Shown here: positions 23,311 to 34,223 of the stretch, one piece after another
Position numbering within the stretch: position 1 is the first letter of the stretch
How the letters are laid out: every line of letters starts with the position of its first letter
Origin: Rhipidocladum racemiflorum
Lineage: Eukaryota > Streptophyta > Magnoliopsida > Poales > Poaceae
Direction of reading: 5' to 3'
DNA length: 64,000 bases
NCBI GenBank assembly: GCA_036346355.1
Contig: CM070581.1
Span: forward strand, 5,952,001 to 6,016,000
Made by a program: the position numbers and the translations under genes
The notes under the pieces: model-generated
What the model saw: the letters and a program-made list of their open reading frames with translations, nothing else
Told to the model about the DNA's origin: nothing
Database searches by the model: none

Positions 23311-25775
23311 TTGTCCTTGCAGCTTAACACTCTCCGCATGCGTGGCTCCGTAACATCAAGAGATTGGACCCTCGGTTCATATACGGCTGGGACGGACGGG
23401 CTGTTAGCTTCGCATTTATGGTGCGTGGAGCCTACGAAGGAACCTCACGAAGGAAGGGACCGTGGACCCCGATGCCTAGGCCCGGACGGGGCCCTTATCA
23501 CCGCGTTGGTCGGCAGATGGCGTCCGGAGCGCATACTTTCCACCTCCCCTTCGGCGAGATGACGGTGACCCTCAAAGATGTCGCCATGTTATTTGGCCTT
23601 CCACTTTCAGGTAAACCCCTCGTAGTGCGCAAGCCCTCCAAAGAGGCATGGAAGAACTATGTAGAGGAAAGGTAATAAATGTGAAAGCACACCGACCGCA
23701 CTTATCACGGGAGCTAACGTGATTTCCTAACATGTGATTTTCTTCGATGCAGGTTTGGCACAACGTACACGAGGAACCGTGATCGTGAGTCTCTTTCACA
23801 TGGCTCGGTCAGGTCTCGGAGGTGGACCATGTCTCAAAACGCCGACCCTGGTCGATAAATAGGCATTTCGAGGTGTACCTCTATTTCCTCCTTGCAGGAA
23901 TTTTATTTACAAGCGGAAATGGTGATTCCGCTTGCCCCCACCTCGTTTGGGTCGCTCGGGAATTAGCCAGAAGCGAGTGCGAAAGATGCGACAGGACTTC
24001 TATAGTCAGGGCTCGGCGGTTCTCGCAGACACATATCGCGAGATGTGTGCGGCCTGCCACGGCCACAGCCAACTTCAATAATGGGAGGGTGCCCCTCGCT
24101 TCTCTGATTGTGGTCCTGGTCGTACCTACCCATAGCGACCAAGAGTGTCAACGCAGTACTACCCAAAGTGCCCGTCGATGAAGCTAACGTGCATCCACTC
24201 GCAAGGCCAACCTTGGGTTACAAATGGATGCATGGCGGACTCCGATGGGCCCAGAATCGCACCGCGGCTCCTACCCTGCGTCTCGTGGGGACCTAGACTT
24301 CCCGACATCGGCGCAGGTCACGTGGGATCCCTTTTCCACCCAGGCCGCGACGGAGGTTGCGTCGGGAGGCCAGATCTCCAATCAGTGCACTGGGAGCCTC
24401 GGTATTGGATGACGAAATGCTTCCTCCTGTGCATGAGTGCCGTTGAGCCATACTCTCGGAGCGCTGTTCGGCGTAATTTGGGTACCGGCAGTCCTTCCCT
24501 CCACCGCCTCCGACAGACTCCGAAAGCTCCCATGGGTATGTCTCTACATGTCACATTACTTTCACGCTTACTGTGGAAACCATTAATAACGTGTTGGATT
24601 GATCCGCAGGAGGAGTACATCGGGGCACAACTACAACTGGGTCGCACGGAATAGCCGGCATATTGAGAGGTGGAACTCGATGGCCACTGAGGACGTCTGG
24701 AACCCATCAGGCGCATCCCACGAGACGGACACACTTGGGTACCTCGACTGGTACAGACCTCGCACAGGCGGTGCTCCTAGACAGGGTGTGGCGATGCCGC
24801 AACATGGCTATGCTGAGGAGTACGCAGAGCGCATGCACACACTGGTACGGATCGCACCTATCACATATTAAAAACGGGGGATATACCCAATTAAACATTC
24901 GATACGTATTAATTTGCAGAGGCGTGAGGCGGAGTACATGCATGACCAGCGGACGAGATCCTCACGCGATCCACAGAGCGACAACGTCAATCAAGCAATC
25001 CTTTACGGAACCTTCTTCGCCGCACGGGCCACCGCATAAGAAATGCGGTCAGAGATGTTGGTGGCCATAGACCGTCTACCCAACGTGATTACGAGGATGT
25101 ACCGTACTAGGCGCCGCCCGCACCGAGCCTCGATGAGGAGCATGTCCATGGATAGACGTGCAGCGCTGTGGCTCCTCGGCGGCGACAAGACCCACCCAGC
25201 ATCGACTTCCTCCCGGTCCCGAGCCATGAGAGCGGCCGGGGCCATGGAGGCGAATGCGTTGAAATAGGTCTTTGGGGCAAACGTTCAAGGAGGAGTACAC
25301 ATCAACATGTCACCGTCCCCATCATTGCCGCAGGAGTCTTTTAGTACCCCCGTCCAGCATCAACAAACATGGGAGGACGTGTCGAGGGCGTACGATGACC
25401 TTATGGGATCCGGGACTACATTCACTGATTTGCTCGCGACGACGTGTTTGCAATCCCTAGGGTTGGAATCGCGTCCCAGTAACCCCGAGGAGGCCGGTGG
25501 ATCGAATCGGGCAGGAGCAAGACCGGACGTACTACGGCGCATCGGTACCATGCAGACCGATCGATGGCTGCATGGGGCATCCACAATGGCGCTGGCCAGA
25601 CGCTGTCCACTCAGGCGATTCGACGGGAACGCGAGATGCACGGTTAGGTCCAGCAGCGGTGGACTACGTGTCCCCAAGCGCCAGAAATTTCACACCGTCG
25701 GACTACGATAACCAAGAACGTCGTGGTAGGGGGACGCGCAGGGAAGAGGAAGGGGAACTAGATCGTGTTGTATGA
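23311..25775 (+). pseudogene. Plant mobile domain (PMD) gene of the MULE, frameshifted
   Basis: Exon 1 encodes FHLPFGEMTVTLKDVAMLFG followed by LPLSGKPL (about 23,535-23,615), the hallmark of the plant mobile domain found in MAIN/MAIL and phosphatase-7-long-form-like proteins and in transposons. An intron follows (about 23,670 to the TGCAG near 23,755). Then come SINRHFEVYLYFLLAGILFT, YSQGSAVLADTYREMCAAC, NWVARNSRHIERWN and YLDWYRPRT, and a basic/acidic C-terminus ending in a stop at 25,773. Stops and frame changes occur near 24,080, 24,120, 24,590 and 24,900. It follows the transposase by about 450 bp in the same orientation and was likely one transcription unit or fusion with it. The role of PMD in transposons is unknown. 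Confidence 0.8.
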
Positions 25776-25819
25776 GACTTATGTTAACTTCTTTAATCTA
25801 TGTCATTCAAACTTGTCAA

Positions 25820-26340
25820 ATTTCTTTTGATTTTTATGTTGCTCAAATGAAAAACTTGTCAACATGAAAAAGTTGCGTCTTGGAATTCTCTACAACGTTC
25901 ATGTAGATCAAATAATTAATCGAGCACAGGAAGACCTCCAAAATCGTGAATTACAGAAGGGTCAGACGCGAACAGTTTTTGGTGTCCTGCAAATGCACTT
26001 ACCTTTCCGATTATCTATGATTTTTATATTGCTCAAATGAAAAACTTGTCAACATGAAAAGTTGAATCTTGGAATTATCTACAACTTTCATGTACACCAA
26101 AAATGATTAGAGCACGGGAAAATCTCCAAAATCGAGAATTACAGAAGGGTCCGTCGCGAACAATTTTTGGTCCGACGCAAATGCATTTACCTTTCCGATT
26201 TTCTTTGATTTTTCTGTTGCTCAAATGAAAAACTTGTCGACATGAAAAAGTTGCGTCTTGGAATTCTCTACAACTTTCATGTAGACCAAAAAATGATTGC
26301 AGCATATGAAGACCTCCAAAAATGCGAGTTACTGCAGACC
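25820..26340 (+). repeat. Satellite-like array A, three copies, 188-190-bp period
   Basis: The landmark GCTCAAATGAAAAACTTGTC starts at 25841, 26031 and 26219. Each copy also holds GGAATT(C/A)TCTACAAC and CATGTA(G/C)A. The sequence is unrelated to array B that follows. Confidence 0.9.
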
Positions 26341-26446
26341 ATTCAATTTGGTCCGTGACATACGTGATGAGTTGATATTTGGTCCGTGGTAAACATGAAA
26401 TGTATAGGTTTTAATTTCGTCAAGCGTATGTGCGTAACGGACTAAA

Positions 26447-27184
26447 GAGCAAATCAGCTGCATTCTTCCGAAAAATGGACTCACACGTGATATTTCACGG
26501 CCGGCCGAATATGCTTAAGTTGTCATATTTTTTGGCCGACTGCTATAATTAGCCCTTTTCAACTATCACGAAAATACATACAACGGAATGTGTAATTACA
26601 ATGTTTTTCCATAACATCGTAGTCAGTATAGAGAAGAGCAAATCAGCTGCGTTCTTCCGAAAAATGGACTCACACGTGATATTTCACGGCCGGCGAATAT
26701 GCTTAAGTTGTCATATTTTTGCGCCGACCGTTATAATTAGCCCTTTTCAACTATACTAAAATACATACAACGGAATGTGTAATTACAATGTTTTTCCATA
26801 ACATCGTAGTCAGTATAGAGAAGAGCAAATCAGCTGCGTTCTTCCGAAAAAATGGACTCACACGTGATATTTCACGGCCGGCCGAATATGCTTAAGTTGT
26901 CATATTTTTGCGCGACCGTTATAATTAGCCCTTTTCAACTATACGAAAATACATACAACGGAATGTGTAATTACAATGTTTTTCCATAACATCGTAGTCA
27001 GTATAGAGAAGAGCAAATCAGCTGCGTTCTTCCGAAAAAATGGACTCACACGTGATATTTCACGGCCGGCCGAATATGCTTAAGTTGTCATATTTTTGCG
27101 CGACCGTTATAATTAGCCCTTTTCAACTATACGAAAATACATACAACGGAATGTGTAATTACAATGTTTTTCCATAACATCGTT
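26447..27184 (+). repeat. Satellite-like array B, four copies, 187-189-bp period
   Basis: Units start with GAGCAAATCAGCTGC at 26447, 26636, 26823 and 27011 and are about 95 percent alike. Three more divergent units occur at about 27,985-28,385, beyond a coding segment that appears to split the array. Confidence 0.93.
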
Positions 27185-27330
27185 GGGTCAGTGAAGTACG
27201 ATGGATATTGATGGCTTCTTGGGGGCTTTCAGGCCATCTGTTCCTTTTTTATGTTTTTTATCGAAGTACATTTCAGTTATGCTTGAATCCTACTCTTCTA
27301 GGCTGAAATATAATTGTTTCCAATGTGTAG

Positions 27331-27733
27331 ATGGACAAGGATCCGGAGCGGCTCAGTAAAGGCTGGGCCTGGACAATCAAAGAAATAGATGGCATCGCAG
27401 CTGACCTGAATAAAATTGCTAAAGACAACTTCAGTCCTGGCAACAGTTCAAGTGCCAACGAATTCAACAGCTTTGTTACTGACATCGAAGCTATTGCTAG
27501 TAGCCTCGAACATGTCGCCATACAATCTAACGAATTGCTGCAGTCAAACCCCCACACCAAAGACAGGAGGACACTAAGCTCAAGTGTTAAAGAGGAGGAC
27601 ACCGAAGGTGTAGACCCTGCATCGTTGTCTTCCATGTGACTACGAGGCCCTGATGACGAGGGCAAACGCGCGATTGGCGCTTTTAGAAGAGGAGGGTATT
27701 GATGCAGATAGTGATGATTACGGAAAGTTCTAA
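27331..27733 (+). CDS. Unknown small protein inside the MULE, probable one-base frameshift
   Basis: An ATG directly after a TGTAG splice-acceptor-like site starts a 102-residue frame (stop at 27637-27639). It contains KGWAWTIKEIDGIAADLNKI, FVTDIEAIASSLEHV and a Lys/Glu-rich tail, predicted mostly helical. A second open frame starts within a few bases of the stop and reads YEALMTRANARLALLEEEGI, ending in DSDDYGKF and a stop at 27,733. Removing one T next to the first stop would join them into about 133 residues. I do not recognise the family; it may be a captured or accessory transposon gene. The CDS lies between copies of array B. Confidence 0.5.
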
Positions 27734-27984
27734 TCCAGAATTGCGTGAGTTGTTCAAATAATATGTAGTAGTCATGTACCCGTCATGTGCGTTGGCGATG
27801 TCACGGTATTCCAACGTTGTTTCTCCGTGTTGTGATGTTATGTCGTAACTTATATATTTCAACGTTGTATTTTCCGCCTTTAATATCTTTTGTCGTTACA
27901 AGCCATACGAAACGGCACAACACCGGATACACCAACTTAACAACTTCATTCCATTTTAATACTCGTAAAGACGTAGTAGATGCA

Positions 27985-28385
27985 ATTTTCCGCGACCGTT
28001 ATATTTAGCCCTTTTGAACTATACGAAAGTACATACAACGGCAGGTGTAATTACAATATTTTTCCATGATATCGTAGTCGATTACGTAAGAGCAAATCAG
28101 CTGCATTATTCCTAAAAAATAGACTCACACGTGATATTTCACAGCGGGCTGAATATGCTTAAGTCGTCATATTTTTCCGCGACTATTATATTTAGCCCTT
28201 TTGAACTATACGAAAGTACATACAAAGGGAAGCTGTAATTATAATATTTTTCCATAATATCGTAGTCAATATACACAAGACCAAATGGGCTGCATTCTTC
28301 CGAAAAATGGACTCACACGTGATATTTCACGGCCGCCGAATATGCTTAAGTTGTCATATTTTTCCGCGACTATTATAATTATCCA
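27985..28385 (+). repeat. Satellite-like array B, divergent distal copies
   Basis: Two full and one partial unit of the 188-bp repeat with the same landmarks (TTTAGCCCTTTTGAACTATA, CACACGTGATATTTCAC) but more substitutions than the proximal four. Confidence 0.9.
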
Positions 28386-28568
28386 TTAAGTTGTCATCAT
28401 CCAAACTTTCGTTGCATTGGCCTGAGACGTCCCTGTCAAGCACTGCTGGCAAAGCCTGCAGGATATATCATGTCATCAAATGCATGCGTGGCAGAGAATG
28501 CCTTAGTCGTCATGTCAAAGCATAGCCGCCAAAGCCCGACCAGCACCTCCTAGCGACTACAAAGCTGC

Positions 28569-29371
28569 ATGCATTTGTCGCTTCCAAGCACAGCAGAGCC
28601 GCAAAGAATCCGATCTTTGGCGGATTCGTTCTTGCTTCAAGTCTGTCGTTTTATCAATTCAGGCTATTTAACCCCCTTCCTGGCTTCCCAGCATTGCATC
28701 AACCGAACAACTGCTCCAATACAACAAAGAGAACCATCCCCCGCAAACCAAACGAGCAGCACCAATGGAGTTTCCTCGCCCCAAGGCAGCGTTGTCAAAC
28801 CATCCCCGACGGCACGGAGGTCCCCATGTGCCTATCACGGGGATCCTTGCCGCTCCGGCGATCAATAGACAACTCATACACGTCACGGTATGAGGTCTTG
28901 GAGTTGCCGCAACCACGACTCTGAGCCAAAGTGGGGATGCGGCTGCGGTGAGAAGCCCGGTATGTTCATACTCGCATTTTGTGTTGCATCGAACCTGCAT
29001 GTGTCTAACACCATGTGATGTGACCAATTGCAGCCTCCACTGTGCGAGTTCATCCGATTCTACGACGCGGACCAAACTCTCGAGATGGAAAGGATGCGGA
29101 ATCGAGTACTCGCATCGGAGGGCTATGGTGGAGCAGCGATGGTGTGAAGCAGGATCAGAGGAGAAGCGCAAGCGGCCTGGAAATGTGATGCTTGCACGCA
29201 GGAGGCCGAGCAGCGCCATGCCGCGGAGAGGAGGCCGAAAAGTAGAGAAAGCGTGAGAGGGCAGCTAGGGCCAGGGCGGCAGGAGCTGAAGGATTGCGTA
29301 AGGGAAAATATCCTCGCTGCTCTCAGTAAAATGTACGACAAGGGGCCCTTCTTGTTGTTCCCTTTCCCTAA
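28569..29371 (+). pseudogene. GRF-like zinc-finger remnant of the MULE
   Basis: One frame reads AYHGDPCRSGDQ, then a TAG (28866-28868), then THTRHGMRSWSCRNHDS and GCGCGEKP. This resembles the C-x-n-C spacing of GRF zinc fingers seen at the end of many plant transposon proteins. After a plausible intron (donor about 28,960, acceptor at 29,033) another frame reads PPLCEFIRFYDADQTLEMER. A C-terminal part further on ends LLSKMYDKGP-like text before a stop at about 29,371. The stop codon and phase mismatch make it non-functional. Confidence 0.5.
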
Positions 29372-30191
29372 GGCATGTTAGGTTTAGTCCGGTATATGCC
29401 ACTGTTGTTTACCATTCGTAAGCCGTACGTAATTTATCTGCCCATCTTTGACCAAAACTACAGGAAGTCTCAAAAAAATTATTACACAACTATCGGTCTG
29501 ATAAAGGTACAAATAATATATTACACAATTATCGGTATTTGCATTTCAATCGGATCCGGTCGAATAACCAGAGAAAACTAAAAAAAATTCGGCGAAATAA
29601 TGAGACAAAAATAAATAAAGGTCGTGGCGGGAACCGTCGCTATTTTTGATATTTTTATTTCTTGTTGTATATTTCTACAGTTTTTTATTTACATGTTGTA
29701 TATAAAACCGTTTTCCCCACCGACTAACAGAGCCAACCGCTCGAATATGGACGCGAATGACAGCCGGTAATGTCCTATACAGTGGTCAAGTCTAACATTC
29801 CACTAAATTTTAAGTGATACGGAATAAACTAAAGAAGGAAAAAAGAGAATGAGACGGTATTATAGATAATCTATTCAGCCGGGTGTTGTATTAGCATTAA
29901 AATACAACAAAGATACTACTATTCCGCAAAGGTAAAATAGACTCAAACAAGAATACGAAATTAAAAAGGTATTACAAAATTATCGGTACAGTGTACACAA
30001 ATAATATTTAAAAATACAATTCGAAAGCATATTCTTAATCCGTATGATTTGGCGAAAACTTATAAAGTTTTCTTATCAAATTTGGAGTTGTCTAGCGAAA
30101 GTTATTTGCATTTCAATGTCCGGTCGAATAACTACTGAAAACTAAAAAAAATTCAACGCGAAATAATCAAATAAAAAACAAAAAAAAAATT
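29372..30191 (+). repeat. AT-rich tail of the MULE with an internal partial duplication of its right end
   Basis: The order TTACACAA(C/T)TATCGGT, TTTGCATTTCAAT, CGGTCGAATAAC, ACTAAAAAAAATTC occurs at about 29,483-29,610 and again at about 29,968-30,160, next to the right terminal repeat. No gene is seen. Confidence 0.7.
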
Positions 30192-30401
30192 GGGGACACG
30201 TGGCGGCGCGAGACGGAGCCACACAGGCTGCCGCCGTGGGGTGGCGGCAGCCAGGGCTGCCGCCATGGGTGTGGCGGCCGCCGTGCGGCGTGGCGGCCGC
30301 CACGTGGCGCGGCGGGAGCGGTGGGTAATTTTGATAATTTTTTTTTTGTTGTATATATTTGCTATTTTAATTTGTTTGATGTATATTTGAGCTTTTTTTC
30401 C
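30192..30401 (-). repeat. MULE right terminal inverted repeat
   Basis: Inverse of 17,097-17,292, ending at the 9-bp duplication 30402-30410. The two copies differ by several indels, mostly in the GC-rich hairpin block and the A-run. Confidence 0.88.
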
Positions 30402-30749
30402 CCATGTACATGCATGCGCGTGATGATATATAGAAACATTATTTAAAATGCGCGAGATGTACTATGTACTACGTAACACGGATACGATGTGCATATGTTA
30501 ACCATTACGGAGTACAAACTTACATACGCATGAGCTGACCACGACAATTAATACACGCACCGGCCACACACGCGCGTTGCTTCCGACCGGACCGATGCAA
30601 ATAGACCTGACCATGCATGCACATATACTGATATACACATCGAAGCATGCATGTACATACGTACGTATACAGATCCCACGTCACAATCATACTCTCGTAC
30701 GCGTGCACAGGCGTACATGTTATGTACGTACGTAAATACATTACGAGCG

Positions 30750-31220
30750 TTAGTACACGAGGGGCTTCCTGGCGCGGAGGTCGCGGAAGTAGCGGCGTGG
30801 GTTGTCCTCGAACACGTCCCGCGGCATCCCCGCGCCATGGCGGCCGGGGGCGACCATCATGGCGCGGGCGGCGCCGGCCAGCGCAGCAGCGCCAGCAGCA
30901 CCGGGCGAGGCAGAGCACCAAGAGGGCACCGAGCGCGGCCGGGAGCACGACCGTAACGGCGACGTGGACCCACGACCGGAGCGTCTCAGAGCGGGTCTCC
31001 GGCGGGAAGAGCTCGTCGGCCTTCTTGGCGAGCGCGGAGAGCAGGCCGACCAAGAAAGCCGCCAGCTCGGCGGCCTTCGCCTTGAGATGAGCTCCCACAG
31101 GTCCGAGAAGAAGCGCCCGGCGCCGTCGAGATCGAAGCCGAGGTTGGCGCCGGCCACGGTCCGTGCCATGGCGGCGCCGCCCGGTAGGAGCTTCCTCGCC
31201 GGTGTCTCCGGGAAAGCCAT
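30750..31220 (-). pseudogene. Small unknown grass protein, two compensating frameshifts
   Basis: ATG at 31218-31220 starts MAFPETPARKLLPGGAAMAR and the frame stays open to TAA at 30750. The middle of this frame is an Arg/Ser/Pro-rich shadow. The neighbouring frame there gives a far more protein-like stretch: a Lys/Glu helix (KAKAAELAAFLVGLLSALAK), then a membrane-like segment (VVLPAALGALLVLCLARCCW). The C-terminus RAMMVAPGRHGAGMPRDVF to RDLRARKPLVY is again in the first frame. I infer an original protein of about 155 residues with one membrane segment, now carrying two opposite one-base shifts (near 31,085 and 30,860), or an assembly error. Its N-terminus matches that of the gene at 50,997. 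Confidence 0.55.
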
Positions 31221-31229
31221 GGGTTCTGT

Positions 31230-32236
31230 CTGCGAGCAGTGCGTGGGTGTTACGACTGACGAGGCACACTTGCAAGACAGTAGTTATCTATATTATCTAC
31301 AAACAGTACTAAAGATAACTTATACAATAAACTGTTATATAGCTATCTGTAATGATCTCTTATATGATTAATAGACTGTCTGTACAATGGTATACACAGT
31401 ATAAAACTGCCTATAAGACCGTCTATTAAATAGTAGACATATATTTCTCTTTCTTCCCCCTCTCTCATTCACATCATTTAAAATCCCATATAACGTACCT
31501 TTATAGATAGCTGAAAAAAAGAATCAATATGTGCCACTGTGCTAGTACTAAAAAGCAACCACTTGGAAAACAACCGTACCTTCGGCCAAAATACATCCGT
31601 AAAGATGTGTAAGTGCCATTGTATGACTCACAAAGCAGCTGGTTTCTCTTTTTAAAAAGGAAAGGAAAAAAAGATCCGGTCTGCCGCAAGCGATGATATG
31701 GTTCTGTTGTAAGCTTACCTCGCAAGCGATTCATTTTTTGTTTTCAGTACACCTCGATCGATAATTAAATTGGCGGAACAGCATGCATTGTATTAGGTGT
31801 TTGTTAACCATATGGATTGGCGAGCAACCTTAACTCATATACAAACCTGATTGAACACAAAATTGCAACCTAGAGTAACATAAGAGTGTGTGCACGTGTT
31901 ACCCCATGCACCCGAAGTTTCAACAGATCTTTTCAAACAAAGAACTTGAAGTTTCAAAGGAGTTTCGAGTTTCAAAACAAAGACTAACAAAAACTTGAAA
32001 TTTTAACATTTCGGATTTAAAACTGAATTGAACAACGCCACAACGGGTTCCAGCAGAGTTTCATAATCTCAAACATCTGCTTCAGGGAGTTTCCACAAAG
32101 TTTAAAATTTGTGCGAATTTGAACGGAGTTTCAGTCAAGTTTTTAAAAAAGATAAGTTTTGATCAAAATTTTAAAATGAATATAGAAAAAAGAATTTGAA
32201 AAAAAAGGACTAAGGTTTGTACATTGGTCTCAATAC
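31230..32236. other. Non-coding stretch upstream of the small gene
   Basis: 31,270-31,440 is AT-rich with repeated TCTAT/ATAGA motifs, perhaps an old MITE. Around 31,797-31,830 a segment (GTGTTTGTTAACCATATGG) closely matches 49,739-49,772 near the paralogue. No gene is seen. Confidence 0.4.
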
Positions 32237-32612
32237 CAGGGTTCACAAAACCGCGAAAAATCACTCGGAAACCGCGGGTTTCGACCTTACCGCTCCGGTT
32301 CGATATCTAAAACCGCTCGGTAAACCGGTCTAATTCAAAAAAAAAAATTTAAAAAATTTATATGTCCAGTTTTTCATAAAAAACTGTGGTTTTTGTTGAA
32401 AAACCGTTAAAAACCGTTTTCGAAGAACATTCAATTGGCCGCAAGCGGTTTTTTGTGAAAAACCGTGGTTTTCTCGTGTGAGTTTGACCTGAATTCAAAT
32501 TGGTTTGGAATTACGTACCGTTCGGTTTTTCGCGATTTTTGCACGATTTTTCGTGAAAACCGGTATCACCGGAGTAGCGAAATTCGCGTTCGAAACGGTT
32601 TTATGAACCCTG
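32237..32612. mobile_element. hAT-like MITE, 376 bp
   Basis: The left end CAGGGTTCACAAAACCG and the right end inverse CAGGGTTCATAAAACCG form 17-bp terminal repeats with one mismatch. The flanks CTCAATAC (32229-32236) and CTCAGCAC (32613-32620) are an 8-bp duplication with two transitions, as expected for an old hAT insertion. The interior is rich in AAACCG/CGGTTT inversions. A partial relative lies at about 50,640-50,804. Confidence 0.75.
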
Positions 32613-32785
32613 CTCAGCACCTTCCACGAAAGGCACCACTGGAGAGAGTGGAGACTGACTCCTGGAATTTGGCCGATGGCAACGACGAGCAACTTGACGC
32701 CAAATAAGAGAGGGAGTAAGAAGCAGTCAGGAAATGTGCGGTGCGGTTTCGAAAGTCAGATGACTGAAGCATCTAATGTATCGTA

Positions 32786-32850
32786 CTCCCTTCGTCTTTT
32801 TAGAATGTTGTTTTACAACTTTGACCACTAATCTATGCAAAAATATTCGG
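32786..32850. mobile_element. Stowaway-like MITE end (partial)
   Basis: TA followed by CTCCCTTCGTCTTTTTAGAA resembles the start of Stowaway/Tc1-mariner MITEs (CTCCCTCCGT). No matching inverse end was seen downstream, so the copy is truncated. Confidence 0.45.
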
Positions 32851-32992
32851 ATTTGTCATTTAAAAATGATACTACTAAATTTGTTATATATATCATCAAT
32901 ACATATTTATTATGTATATAGAAAAATGTTGGGCATCCACGACCGCGTATTTTGAGATTTAGTGTTTATAAATTTTAATTAATAATTAGTCT

Positions 32993-33110
32993 GGTTAGAA
33001 ATAAGGCACAAGTGATCCTTTTATCTCTAATGCCAAAGCTACAAAGAATAGTACCATATTGCTAGTTGAGAGAGGAGAATACCAATTTAAAAGGGAGAGC
33101 TCCCACCATG
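32993..33110 (+). mobile_element. 5' part of an older copia-like LTR interrupted by the gypsy element
   Basis: This continues at 38,186 once the gypsy element is removed. Downstream it holds a TATA box (GGCTATAAAATC near 38,484) and a GC-rich leader. Ends and duplication were not established, so the class is a guess. Confidence 0.3.
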
Positions 33111-34209
33111 TGATGAGGACATCACTACCATGCATACGGCCATGCCTACAAACCCAATTGAAGCCAAGAATGTAATACAAGGGTCAATTACTCGAGCTCG
33201 CGCACGTCAATTCAATTACCAGGTGAATGCGTTCCTCGGGTTGCATACAAATAATTTAATGAATGGAATGCTATTTAATCCTCGTAATGATTTTATTGTC
33301 CTTAGGAACCAAGGAGAAGGACTCCCAAACGTCAAGCATGAAGCCAATTCTTCCGGTGCACAAGTGCAACTCGGATTCGGCCTCCGGGACAGCACCAACT
33401 TCAAACGACCATAACTTTTGATCCACAAGGGTGTTTGAGGTCTATGAGTACTGGTTTGAAAGGTTTCGACGTCCTCTTTCCAACGGATCCGGCCCCACCT
33501 CCAAATTCCTTACGAGTCAACGGCAATCTGCAAAACAAGTTCAACTCGGATTCGGTCTCTGGGACAGCACCAACTTAAAACGACCATAACTTTTGATCCA
33601 CAAGGGTGTTTGAGGTCTATGAGTACTGGTTTGAAAGGTTTCGACGTCCTCTTTCCAACGGATCCGGCCCCACGTCCAAATTCCTTACGAGTCAACGGGA
33701 ATCTGCAAAACAAGTTCGGTCATCTTTTCAAATCCGAGTCAAACTACGAATAGGAGTCCTACTCGGCCATGGAGGTGTTTTGGACGCCCCAAGCCTGGGT
33801 TTGGCCTCCTATTTCTCCTATAAATAGCTAGGGAGTCCCCCAAAATAACTTGGGTTTTGGTTATTTGATAGTTTAGCCTTTTGCTACTATTCTGAGTCTT
33901 TTAGACGTGCTCAACGGCCGCCTGACAAGTTCCTTGTATCGGAACCCCAACTTTTCAATACTTTATCTATATTTGCAATTTTAGATTGCTTTTGCCTTGT
34001 TCTTGCTTGTTCTTCGATTGCTTGCAGGAATTGATCTTCGTGATCAGGTTGATCGTGCCCACGGCAAGGTCAATAACCCTTTGGAGTTGGTTTAGCGATT
34101 GCTAAGGCGCATCGTCGTTGTACGTTGTAGTCGGATCGTCAAAGTCGTCTCCACCCAAATCGAAGGTTATCATTCTCATCGAAAGATTGGGACACCCAGT
34201 GTTATATCA
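33111..34209 (+). repeat. 5' LTR of the gypsy element
   Basis: It contains a core promoter (CTATAAATAGC at 33818-33828) and an internal tandem duplication of about 175 bp (33,364-33,543 and 33,540-33,720). Its first 300 bp encode a Pol-tail-like frame with ITRARARQFNYQVNAFLGLH. Confidence 0.93.
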
Positions 34210-34211
34210 AG

Positions 34212-34223
34212 TGGTATCAGAGC
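34212..34223 (+). promoter_or_regulatory. Primer-binding site (initiator Met tRNA)
   Basis: TGGTATCAGAGC, two bases after the 5' LTR, is complementary to the 3' end of plant initiator methionine tRNA, the usual primer for these elements. Confidence 0.85.

Larger units (their letters stand above)
17097..30401 (+). mobile_element. Complete Mutator-like element (MULE), 13.3 kb, with plant mobile domain
   Basis: The left end reads GGAAAAAAAGCTGAAATATAC and the right end is its inverse (GGAAAAAAAGCTCAAATATAC). Homology continues inward for about 200 bp through a GC-rich, hairpin-rich block. An exact 9-bp duplication (CCATGTACA) flanks the ends. In order the element holds a TATA promoter, duplicated 5' modules, a decayed MURA-like transposase, a decayed plant-mobile-domain gene, two tandem arrays with about 188-bp periods, a 103-residue frame and a GRF-like zinc-finger remnant, all on the plus strand. 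The exact target duplication suggests fairly recent insertion although the genes are broken, so it was probably mobilised in trans. Confidence 0.92.
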
